DNA of 64,000 nt from Candidatus Alistipes faecigallinarum (GTDB lineage: Bacteria > Bacteroidota > Bacteroidia > Bacteroidales > Rikenellaceae), in contig DXDG01000022.1 of NCBI GenBank assembly GCA_019115605.1, forward strand, positions 1 to 64,000, written 5' to 3'. Position numbers and translations under genes: made by a program. Under the pieces are notes generated by a model. That model did not search any database. It was not told the DNA's origin and saw only the letters and a list, made by a program, of their open reading frames with translations. This document shows, in pieces, positions 26,033 to 34,412 of the stretch (position 1 is the first letter of the stretch; each line of letters starts with the position of its first letter).

Positions 26033-27706
26033 ATGGCAGACGAAAAAATCATCTTTTCGATGGTCGGTGTGAGCAAGACCTTCACCAACCAGAAACGGGT
26101 GTTGAACAACATCTACCTTTCGTTCTTCTACGGCGCGAAGATCGGCATCATCGGTCTGAACGGCGCGGGTAAATCGACGCTGATGAAGATCATTGCCGGC
26201 ATCGACAAGAACTACGAGGGCGAGGTGGTCTTCTCGCCGGGCTATACGGTGGGCTATCTCGAGCAGGAACCCAAACTCGACGACTCGAAGACCGTACGCG
26301 AGGTGGTCGAGGAGGGCTGCGCCGCGACGGTGGCCCTGCTGAAGGAGTACGAGGAGATCAACATGAAGCTCTGCGAGCCGATGTCGGACGACGAGATGGC
26401 GCGGCTCATCGAGCGTCAGGGCGAGCTCTACGAGAAGATCGACCACTGCAACGGCTGGGAGCTGGACAGCGTGCTCGAACGGGCGATGGACGCCCTGCGG
26501 TGTCCTGATCCGGACCAGTCGGTGAAGGTGCTTTCGGGCGGTGAGCGGCGCCGTGTGGCGCTGTGCCGGCTGCTGCTCCAGCAGCCCGACGTGCTGCTGC
26601 TGGACGAGCCTACGAACCACCTCGATGCCGAGTCGATCGACTGGCTTGAGCAGCACCTGCAGCAATACAAGGGTACGGTGATTGCCGTAACGCACGACCG
26701 CTACTTCCTGGACAACGTTGCCGGATGGATCCTCGAACTGGACCGCGGCGAGGGTATTCCCTGGAAGGGCAACTACTCGGGCTGGCTCGAACAGAAGACC
26801 AGGCGCATGGCCATGGAGGAGAAGCAGGAGTCGAAGCGCCGCAAGACCCTCGAACGCGAGCTGGAGTGGGTGCGCATGTCGCCCGCGGGCCGTCATGCCA
26901 AGTCGAAGGCGCGTCTTTCGGCCTACGACAAGCTGATGAACGAGGATACGAAACAGAAGGAGGAGAAGCTCGAGATCTTCATCCCGAACGGACCGCGTCT
27001 GGGCGACGTGGTGATCGAGGCGCACGACGTTTCGAAGGCCTTCGGCGACCGGGTGCTCTACGAGCATCTCAACTTTTCGCTGCCGCCGGCCGGCATCGTG
27101 GGTGTCATCGGCCCCAACGGTACGGGCAAGACGACTCTCTTCCGCATGATCATGGGTCTGGAGCAGCCCACGAGCGGATCGTTCCGCGTGGGTCCCACGG
27201 TGAAGCTGGCCTATGTCGATCAGCAGCACAAGTCGATCGATCCCGAGAAGACGGTCTTCGAGGTGATCTCGGGCGGTGCGGACCTCATCACGCTGGGCAA
27301 CCGTCAGGTCAATGCCCGCGCCTATGTCGCCCGCTTCAACTTCTCGGGCGCCGATCAGGAGAAGAAGTGCGGCATGCTCTCGGGCGGTGAGCGCAACCGC
27401 CTCCACCTGGCCCTCGCGCTCAAGGAGGAGGGCAACGTGCTGCTGCTCGACGAGCCGACGAACGACATCGACGTCAATACGCTGCGGGCGCTGGAGGAGG
27501 GCCTCGAGAACTTCGCGGGCTGTGCCGTCGTCATCTCCCACGACCGCTGGTTCCTGGACCGTATCGCCACGCACATTCTCTCGTTCGAGGGCGACTCGAA
27601 GGTGGTCTTCTACGAAGGCTCCTACTCCGAGTACGAGGCGTGGAAGCGTGCCCAGGGCGAGGATACGACGCCTCACCGCGTGAAGTACAAGAAACTGATG
27701 GAATAA
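26033..27706 (+). CDS. ettA: Energy-dependent translational throttle protein EttA (ABC-F ATPase)
   Basis: This soluble ABC-F protein binds the ribosomal E site and gates entry into elongation according to ATP/ADP. The 557 residues have two ATPase cassettes. Walker A motifs are GLNGAGKST and GPNGTGKTT, signatures are LSGGERRRVALCRLL and LSGGERNRLHLA, and Walker B motifs end LLLDEPTNHLD and LLLDEPTNDID. The Arm subdomain in cassette 1 and the basic P-site linker (about 245-320, MEEKQESKRRKTLERELEW) fit EttA rather than Uup or an antibiotic-protection ABC-F. ATG 26033 (MADEKIIFSM) is the conserved start. Confidence 0.95.
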   Translation: MADEKIIFSMVGVSKTFTNQKRVLNNIYLSFFYGAKIGIIGLNGAGKSTLMKIIAGIDKNYEGEVVFSPGYTVGYLEQEPKLDDSKTVREVVEEGCAATVALLKEYEEINMKLCEPMSDDEMARLIERQGELYEKIDHCNGWELDSVLERAMDALRCPDPDQSVKVLSGGERRRVALCRLLLQQPDVLLLDEPTNHLDAESIDWLEQHLQQYKGTVIAVTHDRYFLDNVAGWILELDRGEGIPWKGNYSGWLEQKTRRMAMEEKQESKRRKTLERELEWVRMSPAGRHAKSKARLSAYDKLMNEDTKQKEEKLEIFIPNGPRLGDVVIEAHDVSKAFGDRVLYEHLNFSLPPAGIVGVIGPNGTGKTTLFRMIMGLEQPTSGSFRVGPTVKLAYVDQQHKSIDPEKTVFEVISGGADLITLGNRQVNARAYVARFNFSGADQEKKCGMLSGGERNRLHLALALKEEGNVLLLDEPTNDIDVNTLRALEEGLENFAGCAVVISHDRWFLDRIATHILSFEGDSKVVFYEGSYSEYEAWKRAQGEDTTPHRVKYKKLME

Positions 27707-27775
27707 AGGATATCCGCCGCAGCTGCGCCGTCGGACGGCGGCAGCCCGCGCGGTATGAAAACTCTTCGACAACAA

Positions 27776-29119
27776 ATGGCACAGAAACCTTCGATCCCCA
27801 AGGGTACGCGCGACTTCTCCCCCGTGGAGATGATGCGCCGCAACTATATTTTCGACACGATCCGCCGGGTCTTCCGCACCTACGGCTATGCGCCGCTCGA
27901 AACGCCCGCCATGGAGAACCTCTCGACGCTGCTGGGCAAGTACGGCGATGAGGGCGACAAGCTCCTCTTCAAGATCCTCAATTCGGGCGACTACGCCTCG
28001 GGCCTTTCGGACGAGGAGGTGCGCCAGGCCTCGAAGATCAGTGAAAAGGGTCTTCGCTACGACCTGACGGTCCCCTTCGCCCGCTATGTCGTGCAGCACC
28101 AAAGCGAGCTGACCTTCCCCTTCAAGCGCTACCAGATGCAGCCCGTATGGCGTGCCGACCGCCCGCAGAAGGGACGCTACCGCGAGTTCTACCAGTGCGA
28201 CGTCGATGTCATCGGCACGCGGTCGCTGCTGTGCGAGGTGGAGCTTGTGGAGATCGTCGAGCGGGTCTTCGGGGCGCTGGGCATCCGCGTGGCGCTGAAG
28301 ATGAACAACCGCAAGATCCTCTACGGCATCGCCGAGGCGATCGGCCATGCCGACAAGATGATGGACATCACGGTGGCGATCGACAAGCTCGAGAAGATCG
28401 GCCTGGAGAACGTGAAGGCCGAGCTGCTGGAGCGCGGATTAACGCCGGAGGCCGTGGAGCGGCTTCAACCGATTCTTGAGTTGAGTGGAGACAACTCCTC
28501 GAAACTCGCGCAATTGCGCGAGGTTCTTGCCTCGTCGGAGACGGGACTTCGCGGCATCGAGGAGATGCAGACCATCTTCGATACGGTGGCCGGACTGGGC
28601 CTTGCGCTCCCGGTTGAGTTGGACCTCTCGCTGGCCCGCGGCCTGAATTATTATACCGGGGCGATTTTCGAGGTCAAGGCGCTGGATTTCGCCATCGGCT
28701 CGATCTGCGGCGGAGGACGCTACGACGACCTTACGGGCATCTTCGGCATGCCGGGCATGTCGGGTGTCGGCATCTCGTTCGGCGCCGACCGCATCTACGA
28801 CGTCATGACGGGCCTCGACCTCTTCCCGGCCGAGGTGAGCTGCACAACGCGCGTGCTGTTCGTCAATCTGGGAGCCGCCGAGCAGGCTGCCGTGCTGCCG
28901 CTGCTGCGCGACGTGCGCAACGCGGGTCTCTCGGCCGAGATCTACCCCGATGCGGTCAAGATGAAGAAGCAGATGGAGTACGCCAACCGCCGCGGCATTC
29001 CGATGGTGGTGATCGTCGGCTCGGAGGAGCTGGCGGCGGGTGTCGCCACGGTCAAGGAGATGCTTTCGGGCGAGCAGCGCCAGGTTCCCTTTGCGGAGCT
29101 TGCCGCAGCCCTTCAATAG
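27776..29119 (+). CDS. hisS: Histidine--tRNA ligase
   Basis: This class II synthetase charges tRNA-His. The 447 residues hold the catalytic core, with motif 2 near [18 protein letters not shown], HisA-type motif [15 protein letters not shown] and motif 3 [15 protein letters not shown]-terminal anticodon-binding domain (about 345-447) follows. I chose ATG 27776 ([15 protein letters not shown]), which matches other Bacteroidetes HisS N-termini. An in-frame ATG at 27755 would add seven residues. It lies 69 bases after ettA, and no separate promoter was recognised. Confidence 0.96.
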   Translation: MAQKPSIPKGTRDFSPVEMMRRNYIFDTIRRVFRTYGYAPLETPAMENLSTLLGKYGDEGDKLLFKILNSGDYASGLSDEEVRQASKISEKGLRYDLTVPFARYVVQHQSELTFPFKRYQMQPVWRADRPQKGRYREFYQCDVDVIGTRSLLCEVELVEIVERVFGALGIRVALKMNNRKILYGIAEAIGHADKMMDITVAIDKLEKIGLENVKAELLERGLTPEAVERLQPILELSGDNSSKLAQLREVLASSETGLRGIEEMQTIFDTVAGLGLALPVELDLSLARGLNYYTGAIFEVKALDFAIGSICGGGRYDDLTGIFGMPGMSGVGISFGADRIYDVMTGLDLFPAEVSCTTRVLFVNLGAAEQAAVLPLLRDVRNAGLSAEIYPDAVKMKKQMEYANRRGIPMVVIVGSEELAAGVATVKEMLSGEQRQVPFAELAAALQ

Positions 29120-29147
29120 ACGGCCGCCTGTCGCGGCCCGATTTCGG

Positions 29148-29177
29148 GTGTCGGATGCAGGCGTCTGTGTCCGACAC
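29148..29177 (+). terminator. Hairpin between hisS and the S41 peptidase gene
   Basis: GTGTCGGA (29148-29155) pairs with TCCGACAC (29170-29177) across a 14-base loop. There is no T run, so termination is uncertain. Confidence 0.35.
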
Positions 29178-29225
29178 CGGTGTCTTCTGGCATGAGCTTC
29201 CGGAATCCTAAAAACGACTTTTATC

Positions 29226-30806
29226 ATGCGCAAAACAATCCTTTCACTCCTGTCGCTGCTTGCGGTGCTGCCCCTTGCGGCGCAGCAGACCGACGATCTG
29301 GAGCAGCTGCAGAAGTTTACCCGGGTCTACCGGTATCTGACCGAATTTTATGTCGACGAGGAGCCGATGGGCCCTGTTGTCGAGGGGGCTATCGAGGGGA
29401 TGCTCGAACGGCTGGATCCCCATTCGGCCTACCTGACGGCCGAGGAGATGCGCGGCGTGCGCGAGAGCCTCGACGGGGAGTTCAGCGGTATCGGCGTGGA
29501 GTTCAACGTGCTGCGCGATACGGTTGTCGTGGTCAATACCATTGCGGGCGGTCCTGCCGAGCAGGCCGGCATGCGGGCCAACGACCGCATCGTGCGTATC
29601 GACACGCTCGACGCCGTGGGTCTTACGCGCGCCGATGTGCCGAAGTACCTGCGGGGCCGGCGCGGTACGAAGGTCGCGCTGGAGGTCGTGCGGCCGGGCG
29701 TAGGCGGGATGCTCCGCTTCACGCTGGTGCGCGACCGCATTCCGATCCATACGGTCGATGCGGCCTATCTGACGCCGGAGGGCGTGGGTTACATCCGGGT
29801 GAACCGCTTCGGACATACGACCCTCGCGGAGTTCCGGGAGGCCTACCGTCGCCTGAGACGTCCCGAAGCCCTGATACTCGACCTGCAGGGCAACGGCGGC
29901 GGATTGCTCGACGAGGCGATCGGCCTGGCGGGATTCTTCCTGCCGCGGGGCGCCGTGGTTGTCTCGACCGAGGGCCGCGCCGTGCCCGCCACCGATTTCA
30001 GGACGCAGAGCCCCGGCGAGGATCTGCTGGGACGGCTGGTCGTCCTGATTGACGAGTCGTCGGCTTCGGGTTCGGAGATCGTGGCCGGCGCCGTGCAGGA
30101 CTGGGACCGCGGCGTCATCGTCGGTCGCCCGAGTTTCGGCAAGGGCCTCGTGCAGCGGCAGATCGCGCTGCCCGACGGCTCGGCCGTGCGTCTGACGGTG
30201 GCCCGCTACCACACCCCATCGGGGCGGGTTATCCAGCGCCCCTACGAGAAGGGCAACCGGCGGGAGTATTACCTCGACCACCTGCGCCGTTACGACGACC
30301 GGGTGCGCGACTCGCTCGATGCCGGGGCTCCGGCCTACCGGACGCTCCGCACGGGCCGCACGGTGTACGGCGGCGGCGGGATCCGTCCCGATGTAATCGT
30401 GGCTCCCGATACGACGGGCTATTCGGATTATTATGCCCGTCTGGTCCGGGAAGGCGTCTTTTCCGACTTTGTGAACAGCTGGCTCGATCGTTCGCGCGAC
30501 AGCCTGACGGCCCGCTATGCCGATTTTTCCGCCTTCGAAAGCGGGTTCGAGCTCTCCGATCCGTTGATCGAAACGTTGAAAACGGAGGGTGAGCGGCGCG
30601 GCATTGCCTTCGATGCCGCGGGATATGCCGCCTCCGAAACGGTGCTGCGTACGCAGCTCAAGGCGCTCGCCGCACAACGTCTGTTCGGACTGGATGCCTA
30701 TTTCCGGATCGTGAATCCCGCGCTGAACGGGGCCTATGTCGAGGCGCTGGCCATTTTGTCCGACTGGAACGGACGGGGGGAAGCACTTCTTGCTCCGAAA
30801 AAATAG
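29226..30806 (+). CDS. S41-family carboxy-terminal processing peptidase
   Basis: The 526-residue periplasmic serine protease has a signal peptide (MRKTILSLLSLLAVLPLAAQ). A helical N-terminal region contains ERLDPHSAYLTAEEM. A PDZ domain (about 82-170, with GPAEQAGMRANDRIVRID) and the catalytic core follow. The Ser/Lys dyad is probably S281 in ESSASGSEIVAGA and K306 in GRPSFGKGLVQ. It is CtpA/Prc-like and probably trims envelope proteins. A C-terminal helical region of about 120 residues follows the core. Confidence 0.94.
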   Translation: MRKTILSLLSLLAVLPLAAQQTDDLEQLQKFTRVYRYLTEFYVDEEPMGPVVEGAIEGMLERLDPHSAYLTAEEMRGVRESLDGEFSGIGVEFNVLRDTVVVVNTIAGGPAEQAGMRANDRIVRIDTLDAVGLTRADVPKYLRGRRGTKVALEVVRPGVGGMLRFTLVRDRIPIHTVDAAYLTPEGVGYIRVNRFGHTTLAEFREAYRRLRRPEALILDLQGNGGGLLDEAIGLAGFFLPRGAVVVSTEGRAVPATDFRTQSPGEDLLGRLVVLIDESSASGSEIVAGAVQDWDRGVIVGRPSFGKGLVQRQIALPDGSAVRLTVARYHTPSGRVIQRPYEKGNRREYYLDHLRRYDDRVRDSLDAGAPAYRTLRTGRTVYGGGGIRPDVIVAPDTTGYSDYYARLVREGVFSDFVNSWLDRSRDSLTARYADFSAFESGFELSDPLIETLKTEGERRGIAFDAAGYAASETVLRTQLKALAAQRLFGLDAYFRIVNPALNGAYVEALAILSDWNGRGEALLAPKK

Positions 30807-30831
30807 ATGAAGTTTTTGGCGTTTTGGAATA

Positions 30832-30857
30832 TTTTTCCTAAATTCGTTTAGGGAAAA
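30832..30857. terminator. AT-rich hairpin after the S41 peptidase gene
   Basis: TTTTTCCTAAA (30832-30842) and TTTAGGGAAAA (30847-30857) pair around a TTCG tetraloop with one G-T pair. The A-rich right arm lacks a T run, so this may be a terminator or a leader structure of the next gene. Confidence 0.45.
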
Positions 30858-30901
30858 GACCTGAAAGTTTGATTTTTGATTTACCTAAAACTGCTTTATT
30901 C

Positions 30902-31210
30902 ATGACCCTGACAGCTACACGGCGCGGAAACGACGAATACGACGATCCCATCTTGTCGAAGGTCGTCAAAGCCGGAAGGCGGACCTACTTCTTCGACGTA
31001 CGGACAACGCGCGGCGACGATTGTTTTCTGACCATTACCGAGAGCCGGAAAATGGTCGATGATTCGGGAACGGTCTCCTACGACCGGCACAAGATTTTCC
31101 TTTACAAGGAGGATTTCGACAAGTTTTCACAGGAGCTCGGCGAAACGATCGGCTTCATTCGGAACCGCCTCTCCTCCGGATCGGGAGGTTGTTCCGAAAA
31201 GGGCGAATAG
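30902..31210 (+). CDS. DUF3276 / PUR-alpha-like nucleic-acid-binding protein
   Basis: The 102-residue protein carries a single PUR domain: AGRRTYFFDVRTTRGDDCFLTITESRK, then HKIFLYKEDFDKFSQELGETIGFI. This is the DUF3276 family found throughout Bacteroidetes and in Borrelia (BpuR), which bind single-stranded DNA and RNA and can repress translation. ATG 30902 follows an AT-rich leader. No clear -7 element is seen; TTTGATTTTTGATTTACC at 30869 onward is the nearest candidate. An untranslated gap of 240 bases follows. Confidence 0.88.
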   Translation: MTLTATRRGNDEYDDPILSKVVKAGRRTYFFDVRTTRGDDCFLTITESRKMVDDSGTVSYDRHKIFLYKEDFDKFSQELGETIGFIRNRLSSGSGGCSEKGE

Positions 31211-31324
31211 TGTCGATGTCGCGATATGCTCCGCCCTGGAGCGCGTATTTTCAGTTTCCATTTTGAACTTCCGGGTTGCAAATGCCTGCAATCCGGATTT
31301 TTTCATATAAAAGTGCGCCGTGCA

Positions 31325-31356
31325 TTTGGAGGTGCCGGACACAAGTGCTATCTTTG
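31325..31356 (+). promoter_or_regulatory. popT-aroE promoter (-33 TTTG, -7 TATCTTTG)
   Basis: TTTG 31325-31328 and TATCTTTG 31349-31356 are 20 bases apart. A leader of about 90 bases follows, with a CCGGAAA/TTTCCGG hairpin at 31390-31407. Confidence 0.82.
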
Positions 31357-31452
31357 CCGGCGAACTGGTCTTGCGCGGGCCGGCCCTTTCCGGAAAAATC
31401 TTTCCGGGAGGCGGATCCGGGTAACGTCCGCGGTAAAAACCGTACGAAAAGA

Positions 31453-32394
31453 ATGAAATTCACCGACAGTGTTCTTCTGGCGCTCAAGGGTTGCGCCATG
31501 GGTATGGCCGATGTCGTCCCGGGAGTCTCGGGCGGCACGATCGCCTTTATTTCCGGGATCTACGAGGAGTTGATCGACTCGATCCGCCGTTTCGATGCCA
31601 CGGCGCTCAAGCTGCTCGTGCGGCTGCGTTTCGGCGAGCTGTGGCGTCATGTCAACGGGCGGTTTCTCCTCCCGGTCCTGCTGGGTATTGCCGTTGCGAT
31701 CTTCTCGCTGGCGCGGCTGATGACCTATCTGCTCGAATACCATCCGATCGAGATCTGGTCCTTCTTCTTCGGACTGATCATCGCCTCGGCGCTGCTGGTG
31801 GCCCAGCAGGTGGGGCGTTGGAGCTGGCGCACGGTCGTTGCCTTTGCCCTCGGAGCCGCCGCCGCCTGGTGGATTACCGTCGCCTCCCCCACCGAGACAC
31901 CCAACGACTGGTGGTTCGTGATGCTGTCGGGGGCCATTGCCATCTGCGCAATGATCCTTCCGGGCATCTCCGGGGCCTTCATCCTGCTGCTGCTGGGCAA
32001 ATACCAGTATATCATGCAGGCCGTCGGCGATCTGAACATCCCCGTGATCGCGATCTTTGTCATCGGAGCCGCCGCGGGCATCATCTCCTTCTCGCACCTG
32101 CTTTCGTGGCTGCTCAAGCACTGGCATGATCTGACGGTTTCGGTGCTCATGGGTTTCATGGTCGGCTCGCTCAACAAGGTGTGGCCGTGGAAGGAGCCCG
32201 TTGTAACCTATCTCGACAGCCACGGCGAGCTGCAGCCGCTCGTCGAACGCAACATCACTCCGGGACGGTTCGAGTTTCTGTTCGACAGGCCCTCGATGCT
32301 TGTGGAGGCCGTGCTGTTGTGTGTCGTCGGTTTCCTGACGATCTACGGCATCGAGCTGCTGGCACGTATCCTTGTCAAGAAACGCGGAGAATGA
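31453..32394 (+). CDS. DUF368 (PopT-type) undecaprenyl phosphate transporter
   Basis: The 313-residue polytopic membrane protein has an internal repeat. The first copy has MGMADVVPGVSGGTIAFISG and the second CAMILPGISGAFILLLLGKY. These are the signatures of DUF368. Members such as Staphylococcus PopT and the Vibrio homologue recycle undecaprenyl phosphate across the inner membrane for wall and envelope glycan synthesis (established for the family). ATG 31453 is chosen because the homologous region begins there. Its stop overlaps aroE by 4 bases, giving translational coupling. Confidence 0.88.
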   Translation: MKFTDSVLLALKGCAMGMADVVPGVSGGTIAFISGIYEELIDSIRRFDATALKLLVRLRFGELWRHVNGRFLLPVLLGIAVAIFSLARLMTYLLEYHPIEIWSFFFGLIIASALLVAQQVGRWSWRTVVAFALGAAAAWWITVASPTETPNDWWFVMLSGAIAICAMILPGISGAFILLLLGKYQYIMQAVGDLNIPVIAIFVIGAAAGIISFSHLLSWLLKHWHDLTVSVLMGFMVGSLNKVWPWKEPVVTYLDSHGELQPLVERNITPGRFEFLFDRPSMLVEAVLLCVVGFLTIYGIELLARILVKKRGE

Positions 32395-33128
32395 GACGTT
32401 ACGGACTCATCGGCCGGCCGCTCGTTCACTCGGCGTCGGCCCGCTACTTTGCGGAGAAGTTCCGCCGCGAGGGGCTCGTGGATTGTTCCTATGCGCTCTA
32501 CGAGTTGTCGGATATCGGGGAGCTTCCTGCGCTGCTTGCCGCACAGCCCGACCTGTGTGGGCTGAACGTTACGATTCCCTACAAGCGCGACGTCATGTCC
32601 TGCCTGGACCGCGTCGCTCCCGAGGCGGCGGCTATCGGTGCGGTGAACTGTATCCGGCGCCATGCCGACGGGACGCTGGAGGGATACAATACCGACATTG
32701 CCGGTCTGCGGGTCTCGCTCGACCGGCTGCTGGGGAACGTGCAGCCCTCCGGGGCGCTGATCCTCGGTACGGGCGGCGCCTCGCAGGCCGTGCAGTATGC
32801 CCTCGCCGAGCGGGAGATTCCGTACGATCTCGTCTCGCGCGATCCGGCCAAGGGGAACTATACCTACGACAACCTCCCCTTCGGGACGGTGGCCGAAAGC
32901 CGGCTGATCGTCAATGCATCGCCCGTGGGAACCTACCCTGCGGTCGATACCGCGCCGCGCATCCCCTATGCCGCCCTGACCCCCGATCATTTTCTGTTCG
33001 ACCTGGTCTACAATCCGCCTCTGACGCGGTTTCTCGACTTTGGTCGTCAGCGCGGGGCGCATATCCTGAACGGCGAGACGATGTTCCGCGAACAGGCCGA
33101 GGCTTCGTGGCGGATATGGAACAGCTGA
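32391..33128 (+). CDS. aroE: Shikimate dehydrogenase
   Basis: This NADPH-dependent enzyme reduces 3-dehydroshikimate to shikimate in aromatic amino acid synthesis. The 245 residues show the substrate domain (HSASARYFAEKF, catalytic lysine in NVTIPYKRDVM, aspartate in GYNTDIAGL) and the NADP Rossmann domain (LILGTGGASQAV). NASPVGTYP and DLVYNPPLTRFL close the active site. The start overlaps the DUF368 gene (ATGA). At 245 residues it is a little shorter than E. coli AroE (272). Confidence 0.95.
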   Translation: MRRYGLIGRPLVHSASARYFAEKFRREGLVDCSYALYELSDIGELPALLAAQPDLCGLNVTIPYKRDVMSCLDRVAPEAAAIGAVNCIRRHADGTLEGYNTDIAGLRVSLDRLLGNVQPSGALILGTGGASQAVQYALAEREIPYDLVSRDPAKGNYTYDNLPFGTVAESRLIVNASPVGTYPAVDTAPRIPYAALTPDHFLFDLVYNPPLTRFLDFGRQRGAHILNGETMFREQAEASWRIWNS

Positions 33129-33158
33129 CCGTTTGGTTTGGATAAATAGTAAAACAAG

Positions 33159-33899
33159 ATGAAAAACAAGTTGTTGCTTGCGTTTGTCGCGCTCCTTTTC
33201 TCCTGGACGTCCTTTGCCCAGGAGCAGCCTGCGGAGCCCCGCTTCAACGGGGCTGACGTGCAGTATTTCATGCGGCGCCTCGTCGGAGAGTTCGGCAAGG
33301 TGGTCGAGGAGCGGCAGATTGCCGCCGGGACCCTCTCGCCGCGGGTCGCCGTGGCGTTCGAAGTTCATGCCGACGGCAGTGTCGGCGAATGGCGTTTCCG
33401 TGACCGCAACAGCGAAGGCCGGGACCATTACGACATCGATCCGGCCTCCGAAACGACCCGCGAAGCGCTGACCGAAGCCTTCTCGCGCCTTGATGGATGG
33501 AGCCCCGCGACCTATGCCGACGGCCGGACGACGGACTACACGCTGCGGCTGGTGCTGCGCCTTCCCGTCGAGAAATACCTCCGGGCGCAGGAGCCCGATC
33601 CGCTGCTCTTCCTGGGCAAGGATCCCCGCGAAAGTTTTACGGAGTGGATGCACGAACGGGTCCGTTACGATGCCCGGTATGCGAAGGTCGGCGGCGTGGT
33701 GCGTGTGAAGTTCTACATCGAGCCGACAGGCCGCGTGGTGATCGGCGAGGTGCTCCAGTCGCCCGACGAGCAGCTCACGAAGGAGGTGCTTCGGGCCATC
33801 CGTGCCAGCAAGGGCAAGTGGACGCCCCGCAAGGTGGACGGCGTGCCGCAGCGCACGGCCTACGAGTTCCGCTGCAACTACGTGAACGACGGGTATTGA
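33159..33899 (+). CDS. Secreted protein with two TonB-C-like domains
   Basis: The 246-residue protein has a signal peptide (MKNKLLLAFVALLFSWTSFAQ) but no membrane anchor or proline-rich linker. The C-terminal half (about 155-246) reads as a TonB C-terminal domain: GGVVRVKFYIEPTGRVVIGEV, LTKEVLRAIRASKGKWTPRKVDG. The N-terminal half (about 38-135) has a weaker copy: PRVAVAFEVHADGSVGEWRF, then EAFSRLDGWSPATY. It therefore looks like a periplasmic TonB-like duplicate rather than a real energy transducer. A 30-base gap separates it from aroE. Confidence 0.72.
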   Translation: MKNKLLLAFVALLFSWTSFAQEQPAEPRFNGADVQYFMRRLVGEFGKVVEERQIAAGTLSPRVAVAFEVHADGSVGEWRFRDRNSEGRDHYDIDPASETTREALTEAFSRLDGWSPATYADGRTTDYTLRLVLRLPVEKYLRAQEPDPLLFLGKDPRESFTEWMHERVRYDARYAKVGGVVRVKFYIEPTGRVVIGEVLQSPDEQLTKEVLRAIRASKGKWTPRKVDGVPQRTAYEFRCNYVNDGY

Positions 33900-33917
33900 T
33901 CCGTCGTCCGGTGAAAG

Positions 33918-33959
33918 GCGATTCGCCCCGACCGTACATCGTACGGCGGGGCGAATCGC
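33918..33959 (+). terminator. Long GC-rich hairpin after the TonB-C-like gene
   Basis: GCGATTCGCCCCG then CCGTAC pairs with GTACGG then GGGGCGAATCGC around a short loop. There is only a weak T tract, but it lies 20 bases after the stop and probably acts as a terminator. Confidence 0.6.
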
Positions 33960-34001
33960 GTTGATATGCGCTTCTGCGTGAATGTTCTGTAGGCTCGTGC
34001 G

Positions 34002-34211
34002 TCAGCGGTTATGCAGCATGGCCCTTGCCTTTTCGTAATCCTCTTCGCGGACTACGACCTGCGCCGGCATCGTTCCGATGGGATAGATGGTCGACATGTA
34101 TTCGTTGCGGATCATCGACCAGATTCCGGCGCTGTCGAGCATCGATTTGGCGATCTCGGCTTCCGTGATGGAGTTGTACTCCGCCAATACAACCATGGTC
34201 TCGTCTTTCAT
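34002..34211 (-). CDS. DUF2007-type small protein
   Basis: The 69-residue protein (MKDETMVVLAEYNSITEAEI...) matches the DUF2007 'putative signal-transducing' fold. That fold has a beta strand (VVLAEYNS), a helix (EAEIAKSMLDSAGI), strands and a final helix (REEDYEKARAMLHNR). Family members occur alone or fused to other domains and their function is not established. It is a single minus-strand gene between plus-strand units. A weak -7 (TAACTTTA on the minus strand) lies just upstream. Confidence 0.8.
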   Translation of the reverse strand: MKDETMVVLAEYNSITEAEIAKSMLDSAGIWSMIRNEYMSTIYPIGTMPAQVVVREEDYEKARAMLHNR

Positions 34212-34301
34212 GGGTAATTCGTTTTATGTTGGATACCTAAAGTTAAGCATTTTGTTGATAAAATGCAAGTCTCCTGCCACGAAATCTCGGGAAATATTGT
34301 G

Positions 34302-34309
34302 TATCTTTG
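34302..34309 (+). promoter_or_regulatory. dnaE promoter -7 (TATCTTTG)
   Basis: The perfect consensus lies 103 bases upstream of the dnaE ATG. The leader contains an 8-bp inverted repeat (CCGGGGAT at 34344-34351 with ATCCCCGG at 34375-34382). Confidence 0.7.
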
Positions 34310-34412
34310 CCGATGCCCGTTCCGCACGGAGGGGCTGAAGGGACCGGGGATTCGATGAATGCCCGGCTGTCAGTATCCCCGGATCCGGAAGGCGAAATTA
34401 CCGTAAACAGCC

